Below, in pieces: positions 57,819 to 64,000 of a stretch of 64,000 nt of DNA. Position 1 is the stretch's first letter. Each line of letters starts with the position of its first letter. The notes under the pieces are model-generated. The model ran no database searches. It was not told the DNA's origin and saw only the letters and a list, made by a program, of their open reading frames with translations. Position numbers and translations under genes: made by a program. Origin of the DNA: CAYVGO01 sp964450725 (GTDB lineage: Bacteria > Bacteroidota > Bacteroidia > Bacteroidales > UBA932); assembly GCA_964450725.1 (NCBI GenBank), contig CAYVGO010000003.1:22836-86835 (forward strand). Reading direction: 5' to 3'.

Positions 57819-57944
57819 ATTAGTTATCACTAAATTCTTAGTGTATTTTATTACAAAATAATTTTTCACAACACTAAAAAATTCTCACCAATCGTTATTA
57901 GTAAATAAATTCTCTTTTAACTTAATATTAAATCCTCTCCCATC

Positions 57945-58319
57945 ATGTTAAACAAAGTCATGCTCATTGGAAACGTCGGAAAAGACCCCGAAATCCGTTA
58001 TTTAGACAGTGGAGTTGCCACTACGACCTTACACATTGCCACATCTGAAACCTACTTGAATAAAAACGGAGAAAGAGTTTCTAACACCGAGTGGCATAAC
58101 GTTGTTTTATGGAAGCATCAAGCTGAATTCGCAGAAAAGCACATTAAAAAAGGAACACAAATTTTTATTGAAGGAAAATTACATACTCGAAGTTGGGAAG
58201 ATAAAGAAGGACATAAGCGGCACACAACTGAAATATATGCTGACGTTATTCGATTGCTCGGTAAGCGTGATGATAACAAAGTTTCAACAGACATTGAAAT
58301 TTCTACAGATGAAAATTAG
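57945..58319 (+). CDS. ssb: Single-stranded DNA-binding protein
   Basis: 124 residues. An OB-fold from MLNKVMLIGNVGKDPEIRY to IYADVIRLLGKRDD, with WHNVVLW and the Trp/Phe residues used for ssDNA stacking. The tail is very short (about 14 residues, ending STDEN) and lacks the typical D-D-x-P-F acidic tip that recruits repair and replication partners, so it may be an accessory SSB. Stands between serS and a T9SS protein on the plus strand. Confidence 0.93.
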   Translation: MLNKVMLIGNVGKDPEIRYLDSGVATTTLHIATSETYLNKNGERVSNTEWHNVVLWKHQAEFAEKHIKKGTQIFIEGKLHTRSWEDKEGHKRHTTEIYADVIRLLGKRDDNKVSTDIEISTDEN

Positions 58320-58355
58320 CCATTTTTTTAACTTATAATTTTAACTTACAAAACC

Positions 58356-59387
58356 ATGAAAAAAATTTTGACTCTTTTTATTGTTTTATTTACTCTAAAT
58401 TGGGCAATAGCTCAACCAGAACTAACTTTTGAAAAGCATGGGTTACAAACCGGAATAGCGATGGAAACGGTAAATGTAGAAGGAAATATTGATGTAAGTA
58501 TTTCCGGAGAAAATGTGGTGTGGGATTTCAGTAATTTGAATCTAAATTACAACAAAAATGGTGTTGAAAAAGTCATTAATGTTGACCCTCAAGGAAATGT
58601 CAGTGTAATGGGAAAATCCGATGCTCTTTTTTCTTTTAAATGTACTCCAAACGGTAACTTTTGGACTGGTTACAGCAATACTTGTTATGATCTTATTTTT
58701 GACAAACCGGTACAAAAAGTAAAGTATCCTTTTCAATATGGTACTACAATCGAAGGTTTTGCACACGCTAATATTACGGCCGCAGTGGATCAAAGTCCTA
58801 CCAATCAAAGTATTGAAGGTAATTACTCTTCAACTGTTGACGGTTACGGAACTATCATTTTACCCAATGGCGTAAAAATTGATAATGTTTTGAGAGTAAA
58901 AACATTTTTTAATTATGGATATATACATACAGGCACTCAGATGTTTAGAATTTCAGAAATTAAATACTTGTGGTACGCTCAAGAGTTTCGTTGCCCTGTT
59001 TTTGTTGCATTAAGTCAGAATATAGAGCACGCTTCAGAGTCATTTGAAGGATTTTTGAATACGGAAACTAATGGTTTTGTTCAAGACAAACCTGAAGTTC
59101 CGATGGTAAAACTTACTACAGCACAAGTAACAGAAAAACCATTGACCTATACAATTTATCCAAATCCAACCAATGGAGACTTACAATTATCTTACAAACT
59201 TGACAAAGCAGCACATATAAAAATAGATTTATTTACAAGTTACGGTCAAAAGGTGGGAGAATTGGTTAACCAATATCAAATTGAAGGTAGTTATACCGTC
59301 AATTACAAATTACACATGATTGGTAACTACATGTTATCCATTTCAGCCGATAACTATAATGTTGTTGAGCAAATTGTCAGAAAATAG
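58356..59387 (+). CDS. Secreted T9SS type A sorting-domain protein
   Basis: 343 residues. Signal peptide MKKILTLFIVLFTLNWAIAQ. The middle (about 25-250) is a beta-rich module beginning with GENVVWDFSNLNLNYN, of a kind recurrent in Bacteroidota secreted proteins with no assigned function. The C-terminus (about 265-343) is a Por-secretion type A domain: TIYPNPTNGDLQLSY, IKIDLFTSYGQKVGEL and NYMLSISADNYNVVEQIV. Likely surface-attached or released. 36 bp after ssb and 42 bp before the transglutaminase-like gene. Confidence 0.87.
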   Translation: MKKILTLFIVLFTLNWAIAQPELTFEKHGLQTGIAMETVNVEGNIDVSISGENVVWDFSNLNLNYNKNGVEKVINVDPQGNVSVMGKSDALFSFKCTPNGNFWTGYSNTCYDLIFDKPVQKVKYPFQYGTTIEGFAHANITAAVDQSPTNQSIEGNYSSTVDGYGTIILPNGVKIDNVLRVKTFFNYGYIHTGTQMFRISEIKYLWYAQEFRCPVFVALSQNIEHASESFEGFLNTETNGFVQDKPEVPMVKLTTAQVTEKPLTYTIYPNPTNGDLQLSYKLDKAAHIKIDLFTSYGQKVGELVNQYQIEGSYTVNYKLHMIGNYMLSISADNYNVVEQIVRK

Positions 59388-59429
59388 TTTGCTTACGATA
59401 ATACATTATTATTAAACTATCCACGTTCA

Positions 59430-60794
59430 ATGACTTTATTTACGTCTTCTCTAAAAATAATTGTCACTTGTACATTCATTTTATGTACAGGTACAATTTA
59501 TTCTGCTTCACGTCTCAATATTTTCAAAAAAGACTCAACTAAAGTTGCCAAAGTTGATAGTTCCTCCAATAAAAGTAAAAAAAATGCTGTAACTAATAAA
59601 AATAAGAGTACAGCACAACCACAGGCAACAAAAAAAGAGAAGAAAAAAACAGTCGAACCGTCGCCGATTCCTTTAGTTATAACACGTTCCTATACACCTC
59701 AAGAAAAAAAGACATTAGACTCTCTCATCGCCAAATCCTACAATAAAAAATTATTTACTAAAGTTATTGAAGGTGTATCTTCCGATTATGTACGAGGATT
59801 AATATTTTTATTGTCATATATGCCCAAAGATGACCAGAAAAAATTACATCCGGATGTTTTAATTGAGAATATTAATTATGCTTATAAAGTTAAAGAAGAG
59901 TTTCCTTGGTGTAGATCTCTTCCTGAAAATATATTTTTCAACTATGTATTACCTTACCACCAACTTTCGGAACATCGAGAAAAATGGAGAAAACCATTAT
60001 ACGAAAAATGTAAACCTTTAATAAGTAGATGTAAATCTTTAAAGTGCGCTATGGATACCATTAACCGTGGTATTGCCCGATTGACTAAAGTGGACTATAC
60101 GATCAGTTTTAACAAACCTGATCAGGCACCTCTTGAAACCATGGAGATTGGTGCTGGGTCTTGGACAAGTCTATCTATTTTACTGGCAGACGCATTTCGC
60201 TCGGTAGGTATTCCTGCTAGAATTGTCGGTATTCCAAGTTGGCATAACAACATCGAAAATCACTCTTGGGTCGAAGTGTGGATTAATGGCGTATGGTACT
60301 TTACAGAATACTATCCTGATGGTGGACTCAATGGTTCTAAGTTTATTGCCGAAAACATTAAACGAGTATCAGAAACAGAACTTTTGCGTTCTATCTATGC
60401 TGCTTCATATTCACCCACCACAACCTATTTCCCGTTAGTGTGGAATTTAAAGAACAAAAAAATAAGAGCCGAAAACATTACCGAAAAATACGTTACCTAT
60501 TATGGATTAAATCAAGGAGAAATTGCCCCTGAAAATTTTGTTCGACTTTATATTAAAAAATACAAAAGTATAAAATCTCAAACTCCTCAAGATCGAATTT
60601 CCTCTGAAATTATTGTAAAACTTGACGACAGGGAAATTGAACGAGGTAAAACCTATGGCCCTAAGGATAATGATATATTGGTATATTCAGTAAAGGTTCT
60701 TATCAATAAAGATTATACTTTGTTGTATGACGGACGTTCAATGATCATTCCCGTAAAACAAAAAGATGTAACGGTGAATTTATATGACGAATAA
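59430..60794 (+). CDS. Transglutaminase-like protein, apparent catalytic Cys to Trp
   Basis: 454 residues with a signal-like N-terminus (IIVTCTFILCTGTIYSAS) and a Lys/Ser-rich linker to about residue 80. The transglutaminase core spans about 200-300: GAGSWTSLSILLADAF, GIPARIVGIP and NHSWVEVWINGVWYF. In relatives the first block reads S-C-T-G-L-S-I-L-L with the catalytic Cys; here that position is Trp245 (TGG at 60162-60164) while His278 of NHSWVEVW is kept. A C-terminal beta-domain follows. Without the thiol it should be a binding pseudoenzyme, unless the base is a sequencing error (TGT/TGC to TGG is one change). Overlaps ispG by 11 bp. Confidence 0.85.
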   Translation: MTLFTSSLKIIVTCTFILCTGTIYSASRLNIFKKDSTKVAKVDSSSNKSKKNAVTNKNKSTAQPQATKKEKKKTVEPSPIPLVITRSYTPQEKKTLDSLIAKSYNKKLFTKVIEGVSSDYVRGLIFLLSYMPKDDQKKLHPDVLIENINYAYKVKEEFPWCRSLPENIFFNYVLPYHQLSEHREKWRKPLYEKCKPLISRCKSLKCAMDTINRGIARLTKVDYTISFNKPDQAPLETMEIGAGSWTSLSILLADAFRSVGIPARIVGIPSWHNNIENHSWVEVWINGVWYFTEYYPDGGLNGSKFIAENIKRVSETELLRSIYAASYSPTTTYFPLVWNLKNKKIRAENITEKYVTYYGLNQGEIAPENFVRLYIKKYKSIKSQTPQDRISSEIIVKLDDREIERGKTYGPKDNDILVYSVKVLINKDYTLLYDGRSMIIPVKQKDVTVNLYDE

Positions 60795-62631
60795 AAATTC
60801 TCAAATACTACTATTTGAACGACGTAAAACTCACGCTTGTCAAGTGGGAAGTTTATGTATTGGAAGTGATTATCCATACATTCTTCAAAGTATGACGAAC
60901 ACCCAAACGACAGATATTTCAGCAACCGTAACTCAATGTAAAAAATTATTTGATGCAGGGGCAGATATAGTTAGAATTACTGCACAAAACAAACAGGAAG
61001 CAGAATCTCTTCAAGCCATCATTGTTGAACTTAAGTCTCAAGGTTATCAAAAACCTATTGTTGCGGATGTGCATTATTTGCCGGAAGTAGCGGAAATTGC
61101 AGCACAATACGTCCAGAAAGTACGTATCAATCCTGGAAATTATTTTCACAAATCTAACATAGACGATTTTTCGCTATTCAAATCCCTACTCTCTACATGT
61201 AAAACTTATCACACGGCAATACGGATAGGTGTAAATCAAGGTTCTCTACATCCGACAATTCTGGAAAAATATGGAGACACCCTCCAAGGAATGGTGATGT
61301 CTGCCATACCTTTTTTAGAAGTTTGTCAACAAGAACACTTTCAAAATGTTGTAGTGTCACTGAAATCAAGTAATACCCGAACAATGATTTACGCGAATCG
61401 GTTATTGGTTGATGAAATGAATAAACGACAAATGACCTACCCTATCCATCTCGGCGTTACAGAAGCCGGAGACGGCGAAGACGGACGTATAAAATCTGCC
61501 GTAGGAATCGGAACGTTATTGAGTGAAGGGATTGGAGATACTTTGAGAGTATCTCTGACCGAAAGTCCAGAAAATGAAATTCCTGTTGCCAAAGAAATTG
61601 TACAAACAATCAAAGAACTTTCAACTCCCGAATTACAGCATCTTAGATATGATGAAAAATATAATCAACCTTATCAATATTCTCCGAGAGAAACTATAGC
61701 CGTAAATAATATCGGAGGTAAAAATCCGTTTGCTATCGTTGCCAATCTCACTAAGTTACAAAAGATTGGAGTTGAAAACATGAGCGAAATTTCATTATTA
61801 CAAAGAAATGAACAATGGCAACACTCTGACAATTCGCCCGATGCAATCTTTATTGGCAGTAAACAATTGGATTTTACGACAACGGGAATAAACCTGATAT
61901 CTGAAGAGAGTGAAGATGTACTATTCATTACGAACAGTACTTTAACTGAAGACTTTTTAACTTGGTTAGAGAGAAATCCAAACTACATATTGGTCTATAA
62001 ACCCACAACCAAACATCCGCCCATAGAACTAAAACAACTCTCATTAGTATTGCAATCTTACAATATTACCAATCCTGTGATTGTACGTTTTTCTCTACAA
62101 GAACAGGATTTTGTAAAGTTGCAAATAAAATTAGCTGTACTTGCAGGTAGAATGCTCGTTGACGGATTTGGTAACGGAATTATGATAAGTCCACCAATAG
62201 AGTGCTATGTTAAACAACAAGTCAAAACTCATAGAAACGTCACACAAAAAGAAATTGTAAATTCGCTTTTTTCTTTATTACAGGCCGCACGCATAAGAAT
62301 ATTTAAAACAGAATATATTGCTTGTCCGAGTTGCGGAAGAACTCAATATGATATTAGTTTGGTACTACAAAAAATTCGGTCGGCTACTCAGCATCTAAAG
62401 GGATTAAAAATTGCAGTAATGGGTTGTATGGTTAATGGACCGGGAGAAATGGCTGATGCCGATTATGGATATATTGGTATAGGTAAAGGAAAAGTGGCAT
62501 TATATAAAGGAAAAACTTGTATTTTGCAAGCCGTTGATGAGTCTGAAGCAATTGAAAAACTAATAACTATTATTAAAGAAAACGGAGATTGGCAAGTACC
62601 TCAAACCGAAAAAGAATCATTTATAAATTAA
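60784..62631 (+). CDS. ispG: 4-hydroxy-3-methylbut-2-en-1-yl diphosphate synthase IspG (GcpE), long form
   Basis: 615 residues. This is the extended form with an inserted domain between the TIM barrel and the Fe-S domain, as in Bacteroidota, Chlamydiae and plants. N-terminal barrel: IGSDYPYILQSMTNTQTTD and HLGVTEAGDGEDGRIKSAVG. The [4Fe-4S] domain has CPSCGRTQYD near residue 513 and AVMGCMVNGPGEMADADYGY near 547. It reduces MEcPP to HMBPP in the MEP isoprenoid pathway. Start overlaps the transglutaminase-like gene by 11 bp; the alcohol dehydrogenase begins 6 bp after its stop. Confidence 0.96.
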   Translation: MTNKNSQILLFERRKTHACQVGSLCIGSDYPYILQSMTNTQTTDISATVTQCKKLFDAGADIVRITAQNKQEAESLQAIIVELKSQGYQKPIVADVHYLPEVAEIAAQYVQKVRINPGNYFHKSNIDDFSLFKSLLSTCKTYHTAIRIGVNQGSLHPTILEKYGDTLQGMVMSAIPFLEVCQQEHFQNVVVSLKSSNTRTMIYANRLLVDEMNKRQMTYPIHLGVTEAGDGEDGRIKSAVGIGTLLSEGIGDTLRVSLTESPENEIPVAKEIVQTIKELSTPELQHLRYDEKYNQPYQYSPRETIAVNNIGGKNPFAIVANLTKLQKIGVENMSEISLLQRNEQWQHSDNSPDAIFIGSKQLDFTTTGINLISEESEDVLFITNSTLTEDFLTWLERNPNYILVYKPTTKHPPIELKQLSLVLQSYNITNPVIVRFSLQEQDFVKLQIKLAVLAGRMLVDGFGNGIMISPPIECYVKQQVKTHRNVTQKEIVNSLFSLLQAARIRIFKTEYIACPSCGRTQYDISLVLQKIRSATQHLKGLKIAVMGCMVNGPGEMADADYGYIGIGKGKVALYKGKTCILQAVDESEAIEKLITIIKENGDWQVPQTEKESFIN

Positions 62632-62637
62632 ATCATT

Positions 62638-63786
62638 ATGTATAACTTCGCATTTCAAAACCCCACAAAATTAATTTTTGGTAAAGATACCATTGCACAA
62701 CTAAGTACAGAAATTCCTAAAAGTCGTAAAATCATGATTACTTATGGCTTTGGAAGTATCTTTAAAAACGGCGTATATGACCAAGTAAAAAAAGCATTAG
62801 AGGGATATAATGTCATAGAATTTGGAGGCATTGAAGCCAATCCTGTTTATGAAACCTTAATGAAAGCCGTTGCAACCTGTAAAGCAGAAAAAGTAGATTT
62901 TCTTTTAGCTGTTGGAGGAGGCTCTGTATTAGACGGAACAAAATTCATTGCTACAGCCATTCTTTTCAACGGAAATCCTTGGGACTTCATGCAAAATAAC
63001 GCCTTAGCACAAACTGCAATTCCTATGGGTACGGTATTAACACTGCCGGCCACCGGCTCTGAAATGAATAACGGAGGTGTCATTTCAAGAAAAGAAACAG
63101 GTGAAAAGTTAGCATTTCACAATCCGCAAACTTATCCGCAATTTTCTATCCTTGACCCGCAAACTACCTTTTCATTACCGGTAAAACAAATTGCTAACGG
63201 CATTGTAGATACTTTTGTACACGTTGTTGAGCAATATATCACCTATCCCGTAAAAGCAAATGTACAAGACCGATGGGCTGAAGGAATTTTATTAACCCTA
63301 CAGGAAATTGGAAAGAAAGCCGTCGAAAAAAATGATTACGATATTATGGCAAACTTCATGTTTGCGGCGACTATGGGACTCAACGGATTTATTGCTATGG
63401 GACAGCCTCAAGATTGGGCTACACACATGATAGGGCATGAACTTACGGCTTTTCATGGTTTAGACCATGGTGTTACATTAGCCATTGTATTGCCGCAGTT
63501 GTTAAGACGAATGAAAAATGAAAAACGTGAAAAGTTAGAACAATATGCAGAACGAGTATTCGGAATTAAAGACGGAAACAGTGATGAACGTATTGAAAAA
63601 GCAATTGTTGCAACTGAAAAATTCTTTCAAAGTGTAGGAGTACCAACAACTTTAAAAGAGCATGGGGTTACAGAGCCTGCCATTGATAAAATCGTAGAAC
63701 GTTTTACGCAACGAAAATGGATATTGGGTGAAAAACAAAATATTACCCCACAGATTGTCAAAGAAATTCTTGAAAAATGCAAATAA
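62638..63786 (+). CDS. Iron-containing alcohol dehydrogenase (BDH/YqhD-like)
   Basis: 382 residues. Group III alcohol dehydrogenase: starts MYNFAFQNPTKLIFG, with the NAD(P)-binding LLAVGGGSVLDGTKFIA near residue 95. Metal ligands are VDTFVHVVEQY (Asp and His) and GHELTAFHGLDHG (two His) near 265-280. Closest in pattern to NADPH-dependent butanol/aldehyde reductases; substrate uncertain, possibly butyraldehyde or methylglyoxal-type aldehydes in fermentation. 6 bp behind ispG, then a strong terminator. Confidence 0.93.
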   Translation: MYNFAFQNPTKLIFGKDTIAQLSTEIPKSRKIMITYGFGSIFKNGVYDQVKKALEGYNVIEFGGIEANPVYETLMKAVATCKAEKVDFLLAVGGGSVLDGTKFIATAILFNGNPWDFMQNNALAQTAIPMGTVLTLPATGSEMNNGGVISRKETGEKLAFHNPQTYPQFSILDPQTTFSLPVKQIANGIVDTFVHVVEQYITYPVKANVQDRWAEGILLTLQEIGKKAVEKNDYDIMANFMFAATMGLNGFIAMGQPQDWATHMIGHELTAFHGLDHGVTLAIVLPQLLRRMKNEKREKLEQYAERVFGIKDGNSDERIEKAIVATEKFFQSVGVPTTLKEHGVTEPAIDKIVERFTQRKWILGEKQNITPQIVKEILEKCK

Positions 63787-63878
63787 GCATTTTTTCTTTA
63801 CTCAACTTTTACCCGTGTGTTTTGGAGACTGTATAAAAATGAGAAAATAGTTCAATGTTTAGGGTATTTTGCTCAATT

Positions 63879-63925
63879 AAACGGCTGTTATTGTGGACTT
63901 GATCTACAAATAACAGCCGTTTTTA
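63879..63925 (+). terminator. Terminator after the alcohol dehydrogenase
   Basis: 13-bp perfect arms AAACGGCTGTTAT (63879-63891) and ATAACAGCCGTTT (63910-63922) with further partial pairing in the loop (TGTGGA/TCTACA), then TT. The stem resembles the one at 3668. Confidence 0.9.
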
Positions 63926-63933
63926 TACATTTT

Positions 63934-64000
63934 ACGTCGGATGGAGGTATATCCGACGTTGTTCCACCATGGGAAGGGTCAGCCGAGGGGTCGGCCGACA
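63934..64000. repeat. GC-rich palindromes at the window edge
   Basis: ACGTCGGAT (63934-63942) and ATCCGACGT (63951-63959) form 9-bp perfect arms, and GTCGGCCGAC (63990-63999) is a perfect 10-bp palindrome. The sequence is more GC-rich than its surroundings and is cut by the window end; it may begin another hairpin array. Confidence 0.6.

Noticed and set aside
1..64000. tRNA or rRNA genes
   Set aside because: I looked through intergenic stretches for T-loop (GGTTCGAATCC-like) and cloverleaf patterns and saw none; a covariance search was not possible.

Overview
The window is about 64 kb of a low-GC (roughly 35-38% in stretches I counted) Bacteroidota chromosome, most likely an uncultured anaerobic member near Bacteroidales. 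The evidence is SusC/SusD pairs, a FecI/FecR-type sigma/anti-sigma pair feeding a TonB-dependent transducer, a fused murF-alr gene, long-form ispG, Type IX secretion (T9SS) sorting domains of both types A and B, DUF4974-type FecR, and repeated matches to the Bacteroidota promoter (TTTG, about 20 bp, TAnnTTTG). Four runs of exactly 100 N show it is a draft scaffold. Two of those gaps sit inside tandem arrays and two inside genes (murF-alr and hepT).

Layout. 1-3.7 kb: 3' part of a susC gene plus susD, ending in a strong terminator. 3.8-5.2 kb: an S41 peptidase on the minus strand with visibly higher GC. 5.5-15.4 kb: housekeeping genes meaB, murF-alr, tex, a MntA/HepT (MNT-HEPN) module, ahcY and mnmE, with a 41-bp palindromic tandem array behind meaB. 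15.7-17.1 kb: dnaA. 17.2-20.2 kb: a TPP riboswitch controlling a TonB receptor and a PnuC/PnuT transporter (thiamin uptake). 20.3-31.1 kb: CapA-like phosphatase, queA, a GT4 glycosyltransferase, an amidase, LptD-like protein and a RecB-like helicase-nuclease.

31.3-48.1 kb is the most distinctive region: ECF sigma, FecR, SusC with an STN signalling domain, SusD, three different glycerophosphodiester phosphodiesterases (GDPD), a PKD/beta-propeller lipoprotein, a tail-fibre-like protein, a T9SS cargo protein and a GlpT/UhpT-family organophosphate transporter. I read this as a ligand-induced locus that captures glycerophosphodiesters (deacylated phospholipids or teichoic-acid fragments), cleaves them to glycerol-3-phosphate outside the cytoplasm and imports the product. 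It is punctuated by palindromic DNA: hairpins before susC, a 42-bp array between susC and susD, and a 62-bp near-perfect palindrome leading into a second 42-bp array after glpT.

48.8-64 kb: a GGGtGRT protein paired with an Fe-S scaffold-like protein, an acidic-tailed small protein, trmD, grpE-dnaJ, a CNNM/CBS protein, a T9SS type B protein, serS, ssb, a T9SS type A protein, a transglutaminase-like protein whose catalytic Cys appears to be Trp, ispG and an iron-type alcohol dehydrogenase.

The most unusual structural observation is that three tandem arrays of unrelated sequence share a period of 41-42 bp (about four turns of B-DNA), each unit carrying an inverted repeat. One array shows compensatory changes in its stem.
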